A DNA stretch of 64,000 bases from positions 2,604,001-2,668,000 of the forward strand of contig JAGPYM010000002.1 in the NCBI GenBank assembly GCA_020736575.1. The letters run 5' to 3'. Numbering within the stretch: position 1 is the stretch's first letter; every line of letters begins with the position of its first letter. A model generated the notes under the pieces. That model was given only the letters and a program-made list of their open reading frames with translations. It ran no database searches and had not been told where the DNA came from. This DNA comes from Thelonectria olida (lineage: Eukaryota; Ascomycota; Sordariomycetes; Hypocreales; Nectriaceae). The position numbers were made by a program, and so were the translations under genes. This document shows positions 34,401 to 46,887 of the stretch, piece by piece.

Positions 34401-35077
34401 GCGATACATGCCCTGTCAAGATATTGCTTGACAAGCTATCCATCAATGTCAACTATAGGGACAAGTTCGGCTGGACTCCGCTGCTTTGGGCAGCACGGAA
34501 CGGCCATGAAAGGGTGGTGAGGCTGCTTCTCGGCAAGGGAGACACGGACGTGAATATCAAGGACAGTTTCGACCAGACACCCCTCTGGTGGGCAGCACGC
34601 GGAGGGCACGACGCTGTTGTGAAGCTACTTCTCGCCATACCCTCGATTAATCCAAACCCCCGTGTCACGAACCCGCTGGACAGGGGCGAGACACCACTAT
34701 CCCGGGCGGCCAGAGACGGACAAGAAGCGGTCGTACGGCTGTTCCTGGAGAGGCCAGTGGTCGATGTCAACGCCAACGACATTTACTTCCGAACGCCAGT
34801 GCTGTGGGCTGCTCGCGAGGGGCACAACGCGGTAGTCAAGATGCTGTTAGTTCGGGAAGACGTCGAGGTCAATGCCCGAGACAAGTACGGCCGGACAGCT
34901 CTCACATGGGCAGCAAGAGAAGGACGCGAGGGCTCGGCGAGGTTGCTGCTAGCTTGCAAGAGGGTCGATCCGGAGTCGGTGGATGTTTACGGAAGAAGGC
35001 CGTTGTCGTGGGCGGAAGAACATGGACACGAGGCGGTTGCGAGGCTGTTGAGGCTGAGGAGGAGTGTGTCCGAGTAA
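31496..35077 (+). CDS. NLR-like STAND protein: N-terminal domain, NACHT, ankyrin repeats
   Basis: Exons are 31496-32781 and 32836-35077 (1175 aa). The 54-nt intron joins AVHGM to FLLAKLYMDSL, a junction typical of fungal NACHT proteins. Residues 1 to ~110 (MDPLSVIANVLAVMELCAKT) resemble the fungal STAND N-terminal/HeLo-like domains linked to regulated cell death. The NTPase has P-loop GMPGAGKT at ~229-236 and Walker B YIVVDALDECC at ~330. A winged-helix region follows (SWISCARRHLTTSELQHALA) and VRLVHYTTQEYF. From ~660 to the end about 15 ankyrin repeats of 34-36 residues occur, with cores such as TPLSWAARNGHDEIVKILLA. Fungal NLRs act in non-self recognition and heterokaryon incompatibility; the trigger here is unknown. 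The ORF is intact. Confidence 0.92.
33540..35060 (+). repeat. Ankyrin repeat array (protein-level)
   Basis: About fifteen ~105-bp units inside the NLR-like gene, each coding an ankyrin repeat with the core TPLxWAARxGHxxVVxLLL. Units are clearly diverged from each other at DNA and protein level, and two (near 34250-34400) are degenerate. The array therefore does not look freshly amplified. Confidence 0.85.
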
Positions 35078-36133
35078 TGAATTACGGTTTTGCGTGTGAA
35101 TATTTGTGAGCGATACCCCCATCACACACGTCGAATTTTGAACATGTCGCAGAGATAAGGATATAGACTTGGGCGGCGCATAGCGTGAAATGAATTGAGA
35201 CGATTGCATTTGATATGAGTCCATGAATGTTCACGGGACCTGAGGGTTTGCTGACGTGAGGCGAAAGTAGTAAAGCGAAGCCCGAAGGATCCAATCAGTG
35301 AGTGTGAAGCTCCCACCTGCAAGGCAAGAGCAGCCCACCGACATGGGTTCCTTCCTCAAAGCGGACTTGCTGCCCGGGTCCCCAACTCTCCCGCTTCAGC
35401 TCCAGCAACTTGCAGCAAGAAGAAATGGAATGGAAGGAAAAATACTGCCACGGCAGCTGAGGCACTAATAAGACGGCGGGTCTTGGGGGCTTGCAAGGCT
35501 TCATGGTGGTTGGGCGGTGGTCGTAGTGATTAGAATGGAAGGGCTGTACAGCTTATGTACCTCGTAATTATAGCGTCAAAAAGCGGGTATCGCATTGAGT
35601 TGTTCGCGAACGGTGAGAAGCCACCGGAGCAGAGCGAGACATGATGGCCCGTCTCAGGCTGCGATGGAGTCTTTTTTGTGCATGCGTACAGCAGGGCGAG
35701 CAATAGTAGTAGGTAGTTAGAGAATGAGGCAAACACATAGGCCGTGGATTCAATTAATAAATTCATCATCTGGTGGCTTGAAAATGCTGCTCGCTGAATT
35801 GCCCGCTGACGAGACGCCAGGTGTGTGTGAGTGTGACCATAGCTCCCCCATCCATGGGCTGGTTCTGTAACTCCAATGGTACTTTCTCGTGCTACCACAA
35901 TTAGCATGAACCGCCATGTACCCATTGCCCCTCCTTCCCATCTCAATGCCACCTCCCCCGCCGACGCCCTGTCCCTCCATGTGGAGGTCGCCCTGTCCAG
36001 GTCTTGCTTGGTCTTTGTTTCATAAGGATCTTGGGATCCCATCATCAGCGCGACTCTCTTTTTCCTCTTTTCACTTCTTCCTCACCCCCTTCTTCGTTTC
36101 TTGGTACCAATCCCTCCTCCTCCCCCAAAAGTC
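35078..36133. other. Intergenic between NLR and PAGM genes
   Basis: 1.06 kb. The right end is the pyrimidine-rich leader of the downstream mutase gene. Antisense ORFs near 35530-36045 show no domain character. Confidence 0.45.
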
Positions 36134-37822
36134 ATGGACGCCAAATTCCTCGAGGCTTCGGCCAAGCATCCCATCGTCGCAGGCCACGCCTACAAGTACG
36201 GCACTGCGGGGTTCCGCATGAAGGCAGACCTGCTCGACGGCGTCGCCTTTCGTGTTGGTCTTCTCTCGGGCCTGCGCAGTCGCAAGTTCAATGGCCAGGC
36301 CATCGGCGTCATGGTGACGGCGAGCCACAACCCGGCCGTCGACAATGGTGTCAAGATTGTCGACCCCATGGGCGAGATGCTGGAGCAGGACTGGGAGGCT
36401 TATGCCACCAAGCTTGTCAACTGTCAGACTGACCAGGAGCTGCTCGACACTTACAAGGCCCTCGCCGCCCAGCTCAAGATTGACTTGAGCACCTCTGCCC
36501 GCGTTGTCTACGGCCGCGACACTCGTCCTTCCGGCCACTCCCTCGTCTCCTCTCTCGCCGACGCTCTCGAAGCCACCAACACCGACTACACCGACTACAA
36601 GATCCTCACCACCCCTCAGCTCCACTACCTCACCCGCTGCGTCAACACCGAGGGCACCCCCAAGGCCTACGGCGAGGTCAGCGAGGCTGGCTACTACAAC
36701 AAGCTTTCCGATGCCTTCGTCCGCGCTCTTCGAGGCAAGAAGGTCCAGGGCCAGCTGGTCGTCGATTGTGCCAACGGTGTTGGTGGTCCCAAGCTGTCTG
36801 AGCTTCTGAAGGTCATTCCCACCGACGTGACTGGCTTTGACTGCAAGGTCGTCAACGACGATGTTCTGCGACCTGAGGTGCTCAACCTCGATGTGCGTAT
36901 AAAATCAATGGCAACCCGCCGAATACTGCTCAGCTCTTCTTACTAACAATGATTTCCCCAGTCCGGTGCCGACTACGTCAAGACCAAGCAGCGGGCTCCC
37001 CCCACTCCCAAGCCCGTTACTGGCGTCCGATCCTGCTCCCTCGACGGTGATGCTGACCGCCTGATGTACTGGTGGATTGACCCCGAGACTGGCTTCTTCA
37101 TGCTCGACGGTGACCGCATCTCCTCCCTCAACGCCGCCTTCATCGGCGATCTCGTCCGCTCCGCAGGCTTGGCTGAGGACCTTCGTATTGGCGTCGTTCA
37201 GACTGCCTACGCCAACGGTGCCAGCACCAACTACATTGAGAGGAACCTCCAACTTCCCGTCGTCTGCACTCCCACTGGTGTCAAGCACCTTCACCATGCC
37301 GCCTGCAATTTTGACGTCGGTGTCTACTTCGAGGCCAACGGCCACGGCACCGTCGTCTTCTCCCAGGAGGCCATCCGTGCTTTCCACGAGACCGCTCCTC
37401 AGTCACCTGCTCAAAAGGACGCCCTCGAGACCCTTGCCGCCGTCAGCGACTTGATCAACCAGACCGTTGGTGATGCCATCTCCGACATGCTCATGGTTGA
37501 GGTCATCCTTGCCCACAAGGGTTGGTCTCTCAGGGACTGGGCCACCACCTACACTGACCTTCCCAACCGTCTTGTTCGCGTTGAGGTCGGTAACAAGGAT
37601 CTCTTCCAAACCACCGACGCCGAGCGGCGCCTCAGCCACCCTGTTGGTGCCCAGGACGAGATCGACCAGTGCGTCAAGAAGTACACCAGCGCCCGCTCCT
37701 TTGCCCGTGCTAGTGGTACTGAGAATGCTTGTCGTGTGTACGCTGAGGCCGCCACCCGGTCCGAAGCCGACGAGCTGGCCAACAAGGTTGCCCAAATTGT
37801 CAAGCACTACGGCACTGCATAG
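36134..37822 (+). CDS. pcm1: Phosphoacetylglucosamine mutase
   Basis: Interconverts GlcNAc-6-P and GlcNAc-1-P, feeding UDP-GlcNAc for chitin, N-glycans and GPI anchors. Exons are 36134-36892 and 36962-37822 (539 aa); the 69-nt intron has a perfect TACTAAC branch site. All four alpha-D-phosphohexomutase signatures are present: catalytic serine loop VTASHNP with S64, metal loop DGDADR at 281-286, sugar-binding loop EANGHGT, and C-terminal phosphate-binding loop RASGTEN. The start MDAKFLEASAKHP preceding KYGTAGFR is as expected. Codon use is strongly biased to C-ending codons, consistent with high expression. Confidence 0.97.
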
Positions 37823-38399
37823 GCGCTTCATGTGTCAATGGAATTATGAGAAAAGCATCTGCCTAGACAAAATCAAGGTGTGTTGGAAGCGATTATGCTT
37901 GAAATATGATCAGAGTTCAATGGAGGGTTCTGGAGCGACCTCGACCCTTATGACCTATCTAGCTGGGTTCAAACGAGCATATTGCTCGGCCTAGACTTTA
38001 TGATGAATGAAAAAATCTTTTTGGATGGATTTTTAGCCATGAATTGATCATTTTGGATATGCGAATACCGTCACTGGGAAAACCCTCGACATAGCTCAAG
38101 CAAATGATCTATTGACTAGGTAGCTCCGGAGTGCTGTCTTTGTGGTATCACTCATAACGGGTCGTCAACATCCCCTCGCGTTTTATCTACCGAAAAAGTA
38201 TATAATCCCACTCATAAAAAGGTGCCAAAGACGCCAGCCTCCTTGTACACATTTTCCCCCTTGAGACCAATCTCTCCTCGGACGTCGCTGTACGCTTCGT
38301 CGTCGTGGGCGAGTTTCTCGTCTCATGGGCGTCTTTCCGTGTCCGCATTTTTTCATTTTCATTAGCTACCGCCCATCCCGGGCGTCTAGTATAGGGCAC
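37823..38399. other. Convergent 3' region
   Basis: 577 bp between the convergent PAGM and PRMT1 stop codons. AT-richer UTR sequence; no gene seen. Confidence 0.5.
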
Positions 38400-39864
<1,465 letters not shown>

Positions 39865-40781
39865 GTTGACTGGTAGTTAGAGTGAGAGGGCCTGGTCGTG
39901 AGTGTAAAGAGAAGCAGGTGAGGGTTGGAGGAATTGTACGGTAGACAAGGGGAGAAACGCGACGAGGGACCAGGCGAAAGAGGAACAAGAAGCAAAATGC
40001 GACGGGATTTTGTTAGTTTTTGGGCAGAAAATAATTTATCGCCGTCACCGCCCAAATTTGCAGCGAGCAAGTGGTGGCCATTTTTGAAGGGTCCCCTCTT
40101 TCTGACTCTGCCACCCCGCCGCTAGGCTCTAGCAGCAAGAGTAGAGCGCTACAAGTAGGGAGGAGGTATACGACCAGTTACCAGCCATGGAACCTGACGA
40201 ACAGAGGGCGCAAAGGAGAGCCTGTTTGCTGCGTGTGCCACAAAAAATGGAACAGGCAACGCATTGATTGGCTTCGGCAACGCGGCCTTGATTTGTTTGC
40301 TCCGTGCTTCGTAGTAGATCCGAAGACGCCGCCCTCGAGAGCCAAGACTAAGACTGTCGCTCGGGCAATGTTATGAGTCGTGTGCAACTAATGCAAGAAA
40401 ACCTTTCACCCTATCAACCCATGGACAAACAGCCAAGCGTACCTACGAATACTCAGGTAGCTTCATGGAAAGCCAAATAGTAAAGCCATCGCTGTGTTGT
40501 ATTCCATGACAGCTTCTACCAGGTAGGGCATCTATCTAGTCTTGAATATTCCATCATCATGATACCTAGGTGTTCCGTTGGCCTCATTCTCATCTCGCCA
40601 ACAAGTTAGCCAGGCACCTCTGCCGCAGAGTGTTGTCTTCTTCATCGCAACTGGGAATCCTCAGTCGACGTTCCACCCGTCCTGAAAGCACATATCGCAG
40701 TTCCACTCTTCTTTTATCTTCTCCTCTTAAAACCTCCAAAACGCCTTGACGCCGTTGCATGTAGTTACTGTCAACCAAAAA
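39865..40781. other. Intergenic between PRMT1 and nsa2
   Basis: 917 bp covering the PRMT1 promoter and leader and the nsa2 3' end. TACCTAGGT occurs at 40563-40571. No gene recognised. Confidence 0.45.
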
Positions 40782-41741
40782 TTATACCAACAGGATACTG
40801 TTGATACACCCCTAGATGTGCGTTAGCGAAGCCCTTCAACAGGATACTAAGGCTACGGTATTTACCTCCATCTCTGGATTGTTCGAGATCTGCGCATATC
40901 TCCCCCAGACAACCTTTCCTCCAGCCGTCACAAGGCCCAACTCGCTGACATTGACCTCGATGACCGTACCCTTGGTCAGGACGCCCAGCTGCGTATACAT
41001 GGGGTTCTGGGGGTTCTTCTTGACGCCGATAATGGGCAGCTGGACAGTTACGTTAAGCTCCGGGTGGGTCACATTGGCCTTCTTGTAGCGCAGACCCATG
41101 GGGCGGATGAATCGCTCGTGCTTGGGGTTGCGTCGAGTAAAGTCGGGTCCAACAAACGTCGGCTTGGTCACCATGCGCTTCCACGCCTTCTGGTGAGTCT
41201 TCTTGCCCGTCTTGATAACCTTGAACATCTCCTCCTCGCTGATGCCGCGGACCTTGGGCAGGGGCACCGCAAACTTGGCCGCCTTCTCAGCTCGCTTGTT
41301 CTTGATGGCGCTGCTCAAAGCCTTGGCCGTCGACGGGTTGGTGCGGTCGAGCAGGTACGAGGGCATAGGCGTTGTCGGCTCCTTCTCGTCCGCCGTCTTG
41401 ACGTTGCGTTCCTCGTGCGCCTTGATGGCCTTCTTCATCTGGATCTTCTCGTTGTGGCGCTTCTTCTGGTAGAGCTTGGCTCGGAGGCCGCGCAGGTTCT
41501 GAGCATCCTGGGATGCCTTGTGGCCCTCACGAGCAGTGCGCTTGCGGACTCGTTCTTCGTGATCGAGACGGCGGCCGTGCAGCTTGCGCCATCTCTCCAT
41601 ATACTCGTTCTGAGGCTGCGAAGAGTTAGCATTTCTCAATTGAAAACCAGTTGGTCTGGGAGCGTGAGCGTGCGAGCCACACGTTTGGCCGAATAAGTGA
41701 CTCTGTCACTGCCCGATTCCTCATCATCAGATACATACCAT
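40782..41741 (-). CDS. nsa2: Ribosome biogenesis protein Nsa2
   Basis: Nsa2 is a pre-60S factor needed for 27S pre-rRNA processing; its C-terminal domain resembles ribosomal protein eS8 (family knowledge). Minus-strand exons are 41741-41739 (only the ATG), 41615-40866 and 40811-40782 (30 nt), giving 260 aa. Donor GTATGT immediately follows the ATG, and splicing gives [20 protein letters not shown]. The terminal exon completes the conserved ending with GCINSILLV. Internal family blocks include [36 protein letters not shown] and [20 protein letters not shown]. Without the last exon the reading runs into a false ending inside the intron. Divergent from the mitochondrial bL21 gene. Confidence 0.95.
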
Positions 41742-42039
41742 GGTTGCGGTATTGCCCAAGCAAAAGGGACTGGATACTTGGCTGGTGGGGATGTGATGCT
41801 GAAAATTGCACCGCGATAAAAAAAAAAGTGGCGGTTGATAGTAGTTCGCTGCAGGCGGTCGGCCAGCCATCAGAAAAAACATCGGGGCCCGGCGCTACGC
41901 TTCTCCGGCAAATTCCACCTCCGGGCAGCTCTCTCTAGTAGTGAACTTTTTTGAGATGCTCAACCTCACTGCCGTTCGAGTCCAATCCCACCCTCTTAAC
42001 CAGCAAGTGCCCAACGACTGAAAGGGAAGACGGTCAAAA
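41742..42039. promoter_or_regulatory. Compact bidirectional promoter, nsa2 / mrpl49
   Basis: 298 bp between divergent starts of a cytosolic ribosome biogenesis gene and a mitochondrial ribosomal protein gene. An A10 tract at 41818-41827 lies about 80 bp from the nsa2 ATG and could act as a nucleosome-excluding poly(dA:dT) element (inference). Confidence 0.6.
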
Positions 42040-42666
42040 ATGAGCAGGGCACTTCTCCGCTCCGCGCTGGAGCTTCGAGCTCCCGGTGCGCGCCTCATCC
42101 CGTCCTTTTCGCTGCCAATTCGCGCCCGCGCTTTCAACTCCACAACGCCAATTGTCGAGCCCATCACCCAGCATCATCCCAATAACGCTGCCAACCCAAC
42201 GGACGCTCAGCCTCGGCCATTGGCCTTCAAGAAGAGCCACCCGAAGCCCCCTCCCACACCTATCGCCGATTCCGTCAAGACCCTCTTGCCGCTGCTCGCC
42301 GCGCAGCCGGGCCACTACATCACCGTCCACATCCACGGCTTCCCGTACCTCGTCCAGCAGGGCGACCAGATCCGCCTGCCGTTCAAGATGCCCGGCGTGC
42401 AGCCTGGTGATGTCTTACGATTGGACCGTGCAAGTATCATTGGTAGCCGAGACTTTACCTTGAAGGGTGCTCCCCACATCGACGAGCGGGTGTTTCAGTG
42501 CCGGGCCACAGTTATTGGTACTGAGTCGGAACCCCTGCGTATCAAGATCAAGACGAAGCGGAGGCAAAGGCGAGCGAAGCAGGCGAAGAGCAAGCACCGA
42601 TACACCATTCTAAGGATCTCGGAGCTGAACATCAACAGCGTGGAAGATGTCGAAGCGTCGTCCTAG
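42040..42666 (+). CDS. mrpl49: Mitochondrial large-subunit ribosomal protein bL21m
   Basis: Single exon, 208 aa. The first ~35 residues (MSRALLRSALELRAPGARLI) are basic and hydroxylated without acids, a clear mitochondrial presequence. The bL21 domain follows: GHYITVHIHGFPYLVQQGDQ, RLPFKMPGVQPGDVLRLDRA, and a C-terminal KIKTKRRQRRAKQAKSKHRY corresponding to the rRNA-binding end of L21. Length and order match fungal MRPL49. Confidence 0.93.
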   Translation: MSRALLRSALELRAPGARLIPSFSLPIRARAFNSTTPIVEPITQHHPNNAANPTDAQPRPLAFKKSHPKPPPTPIADSVKTLLPLLAAQPGHYITVHIHGFPYLVQQGDQIRLPFKMPGVQPGDVLRLDRASIIGSRDFTLKGAPHIDERVFQCRATVIGTESEPLRIKIKTKRRQRRAKQAKSKHRYTILRISELNINSVEDVEASS

Positions 42667-43187
42667 TGGGGAATATGTCAGTCGGCGAAGTCCAATGATG
42701 CGATGGAGGAAGATTCAAGAAACGTTGATGAGCCTGTACCAAACAGTCCATTTAGACAGTGTACCATCCAAGTTACCAGCGAGAAGCTGGCTGTACAACA
42801 ATAAAAAAAACACTTTTGCAAGGCAGCGGGAGCTATTTTGTATCAACGAAGAAGCGGATAATATACAGCCGCTGAAGACTGTTTGAATTCGAACACTCGC
42901 ATTGATGCGAGCCGAGTACGGAGCAAACCTGGACGCCATCTCTATGTAGACCAATCCAATCCCAAAATGTAACGAACTCCAAGCTCTTAATGCCAAGAGA
43001 TAAGGCGATGCTCAGTTTCGCAACGAAAGTCAAGAATGATACTCCCTCAACACCAAGCTATAAATGCCCGCCTTGCTCCCAATGAATGCTTCTCAAAAAG
43101 AAAAAAAATCAAATCATAAACGTGAGCCATGTCCAAGAACAAGCTCGTCGCCGTTCTCTCATATCAGATCGTTGTCGTACACCAAAA
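42667..43187. other. Convergent 3' region, mrpl49 / mps1
   Basis: 521 bp of UTR-like sequence with A-rich tracts (near 42805 and 43100). No RNA gene or ORF supported. Confidence 0.5.
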
Positions 43188-45901
43188 TTACATCCTGTTC
43201 GCCATAGCCTTCTTGACGCTGGACCAATAAGCCTGCGGCCAAACGCTCAGCGTCTCCGCCTCAGTGGGCATGCGTTCTCGACACCTCGTCACGACGCTCT
43301 GGATGATTCTACCAAGCAGCTCTTCGTCGATCGGGAGAGCCTTGTCGGTCAATTCTGCAGGATACAGGAAGGGGTCCGACTCGTAGAGCAGCTCGTCGCA
43401 TGTAGGTCGCATGTGCTGGTCGCGGTTGAGGCATCGTCTCATAGTACGAAGTAGTGATGGCGGGACCGGAGCACCGCCCATACCCCGTGAAGGAAACTCG
43501 ATCTCATGGTTCCAGTTGATGATAGCCTGGCACCTGGAAAATTGCGTGGCGATATGGGCGAAGGGAGCCATGCCATACACCATCTGGTAGAGAATACAGC
43601 CAAGTGACCAGACATCACTGGGCTTGCCGAGCTTGACAAGTTTGGCGCGGCCAGGTACACGTCCCCCTTGGGAGTTATTCGAGTCCATCAGTGACTCGGG
43701 TGACATATAGTTAGGAGTGCCCACATTAGTATCGCGGTGGACGTTGACGGTCTCGTCGGTCTGGATAGCATTGGCGATGCCGAAGTCGATGAGCTTCAAT
43801 GTGCCCTTGACCAGGACAAAATTGGCCGGCTTCAGATCTGAGTGAACGACATCGTATTCGTGAATCGCTCGGACACACTCAACCATCTCCTTCCAGTAGA
43901 ACCGGACAAAGACGGGATCGAATCGTGCGTATTCGGATTTTGTCCGACTTTTAAGAAGGGTTCCCAGATCCAAATCACCCAGTTCCATAACCTGGTTAGA
44001 GTTAGCAGCTGAATCTCGTACAAGTAAGGGTAAGTCAAACTTACCAAAGTCAGAACCTTCTTCTCCATGTTCAATTCGTGATCGATCAGGTTGATGACCC
44101 TATCGGCATTCTTGAGCTTTTCCAGAAGATCAATCTCGCCCATGTATCCACGGAAGATGGTATCGTCGATGTTCTCCAAAGATACACGCTTGAGAGCCAA
44201 CATGGTACCGTTCTCTGGTGTGACCCGGTATACTTTAGCGCTGCCGCCTCGACCAAGCACGTCCAATCGGGTGTAGACTTTGCCGTTCACCCTCAAGATG
44301 TTTCGCCTCTGTTTTCCCTGAGTAGCCGTGGCGGCGCCGGCAGTGGTTGTGGCAGCGTCAATGATAGACATCTTTGGGGGTGGTGCGGGAACTTGTCGAT
44401 GAGGCGTATTTCGGGCTACGGCAGCGAGCGGTTTTCTCTCTGGTGAGACCGTCCTCAAGGGGGCAATGTCTGCAGTCGCCGGGGGCCTGGCTGCCTTCTC
44501 GACAAGATCGTCGACTGAGGGCTTGGTGCGCTTGTAGCTGGCCATTATGTTGTTTTCTTGGTCGCGCCGAGATGGCATCTCAGGGAGAGCCATTGGAACC
44601 TTGTAGTGAATCTCTTCGGGCTCGTTTTGCTCGGGCTCTGGTGTCCGCTCTCGAATGGAAACCACCTCAGGGGTAGGTACGCGAGGCGATGGTACTCGAG
44701 GCGAGGGCTCGCGAGCAAGGGGCTCTCGAGGGGAAGGTTTTGCGGATCCCGTGCGCAAGTCGAGATTGGACGTATTTCTTCGGTGAATAGCCCTAGCCGC
44801 GGCGTTGCCACTGACTGGACTCCCAGAGTTGAAGTTGCGGATTCCATCGCCATAGTAGGCAGCATCCTCAGCAGGCTGGCTCTCGGGCTCCTGGCTTGAT
44901 GCGATAGGTTCGCCCTCGCCGTTTACTTCATCCTCCTCGCTTTGTCTCCGTCGGCCTCGGCGAGCTGGTCCACTGAGGAAGCTTCCAGAAACCTTCCCGA
45001 CTCGCTTGACTCGCATCGAGCTTTGAAGGTTCATGTTGTCTTCTGGTCGAGTTCTGTTGGATGTTGACGGGTATCGTGAAACGCTACCATGGCTAAACGG
45101 GGGTGGGTTGCGGTTAACAGTGGAAGGGGGTTCCTCAGGCTGCTCATCTTCTGCTTCGATAGCAGACCTGTCAATCATGGACCGCTCTTGGTTCGATCGT
45201 CCTGACGAGGGGGCAGTCGATCCTAGGCGGCTTCGGTTTCCTGAGGAGCCAGAGGCAATGCGGACCACGCGTCCACCTTGAGAGGGTGTGTTGATATCGG
45301 ATTGGGATTCGTGCTTCTCATGCGAAGAGCTGTCACGACTTTCGGGGCGACTCGATGGTCGTGACCTCTGAGTTGACCTCGAATTTGATGTTGATCGACG
45401 CTTAGTAGGCTTCAGCTGGTTGAGGCTCTGAGGTGTATTGCTGAGCCGAACCACTCTTCTCCTGATTGGGCTGGCATCTCGGCTTCCAGCTGGGCTGGTT
45501 GCTCGAGAAGTTTTCGCCTCATAAGCCTGCATGCTTCCGGATCGCAAGTGTCTTCGGGATTCAGTCGCGGACGAGGTTGACGCGTTCAATGCACTTGTCC
45601 GTCGTCGCGTTCGGGGAGGAGATGCGGGACGCTCAACCTGCTCGGGGGCTCCATCATTGAGAATGGCCTTGGTCAAGGCGCTGAGCTTCATAACGACGGG
45701 CATTTCGTCGTCGGAGCTGTCATCAGCGTGAAAATGTTGTGGCTGGGGATATTGGTTATTTGAGGCAGCAGCACCTGAGGGAGCCTGGTGGCTGTCATTG
45801 TGATTCATCGCCTGCCTCGAGGGAAGTCTTCGAAGACCTTGTCGTTGTGAGGCTCTCCGGACGAGTCCGTTCGCCATGGGTGTTGGTGAGGCAGTCGCCA
45901 T
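43188..45901 (-). CDS. mps1: Dual-specificity kinase Mps1/TTK
   Basis: Spindle-assembly-checkpoint kinase that phosphorylates kinetochore MELT motifs and, in yeast, acts in spindle-pole duplication. Minus-strand exons are 45901-44045 and 43991-43188 (886 aa), with a 54-nt phase-0 intron after KKVLTL. Residues 1 to ~570 are disordered, Ser/Arg/Pro-rich and full of SP/TP sites. The C-terminal kinase domain has LGRGGSAKVYRV, the Mps1-type catalytic loop VVHSDLKPANFVLV (D671), IDFG (D688), and an activation segment with VHRDTNVGTPNYMSPE, strongly diagnostic of Mps1. The ATG at 45901 was preferred over the in-frame 45985, whose extension looks like leader. Confidence 0.95.
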
Positions 45902-46887
45902 GATGTTGTTGTTTTTGTGCCGGCGCGGTTGAAGCGAAAGGGAGATCGTACTAGAGAGAATTGGTGATGATTGGGTCCAAAGCAAAAGATATACTACGTG
46001 TCGGTTGATCCCATTGTCCGAAGGGCAAAAAAATTACCAGAGATTTTGTCAATGTTGCGCGTCGGGTTGCATCGTCGAGAGAAGATGGGTGGACGAACTA
46101 GAGGCGTATTTTGGTTATGCACGGCGTGGGCCAATCAGGAGCGAGGGGGTTGCCCGGAGCAACGGGATCCTGGACAAACACCGAATGGGGCGGGCCGAGA
46201 ACTCAGTCAAGCCCAGAGCATGCCGGCAGGTGAGACACTGACTTGGACCTTAATTAGTCAAAATGAACTAATGGGGGCGTGGTTCTTGTTTGTTGATTGG
46301 GGAATACTCTACCGGGTCGGGGAAGGGGTCTTTATGACTCTAATAACCTCGTGCATTGAGAGAGAGAAATAAAGTCTCCACGGGAGCAATGTGTTGGCAC
46401 TCGAGTCTAGACATCAGGTACCAATGGCGGAGGTGGCTGGGCTCAAGAACTGTCATCCAGCGCACCAAGTTTGCACTTTGATCTCCCTCACCGCCCAGCC
46501 TGAAGAGCAATGATTATGTGCATACGGAACACAATTAGTTAGTTATCCCACGATCCTTTACACGCTGTTGGTCATCAGTCGAAGCCTTCTCCACAAAACT
46601 CCAGCCTTCGGGAGAGTCGGTCATCTGCCGGCGCCCGAAGGTCTCCAAGTCCCCTGTAAGTCCTGGGGGACTAACCCGCTATAGGAGCTTCCGAGTGCTG
46701 TGGTCAAGCCAATCAGAGCCCTGTGATCGTCTCCCGCGTCTAACCTTCCTTCCACTGACGGAAGCCACATCTGGGGGATCCAAACTTCGTGTTTCCTTTC
46801 TTTGTCGTCTCGTGTCTTCTTGTATCCTCGTCGTTCCCCGCTCCAAACCACCGTTTCCTCCTACAATTCGAAGTCGATGCTTTTGCC
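45902..46887. promoter_or_regulatory. Divergent region, mps1 / per1
   Basis: 986 bp between divergent starts. A T/C-rich stretch precedes per1. ORFs in it lack domain character. Confidence 0.45.

Noticed and set aside
41064..41696. 210-codon plus-strand ORF
   Set aside because: Antisense to nsa2, which has clear family conservation.
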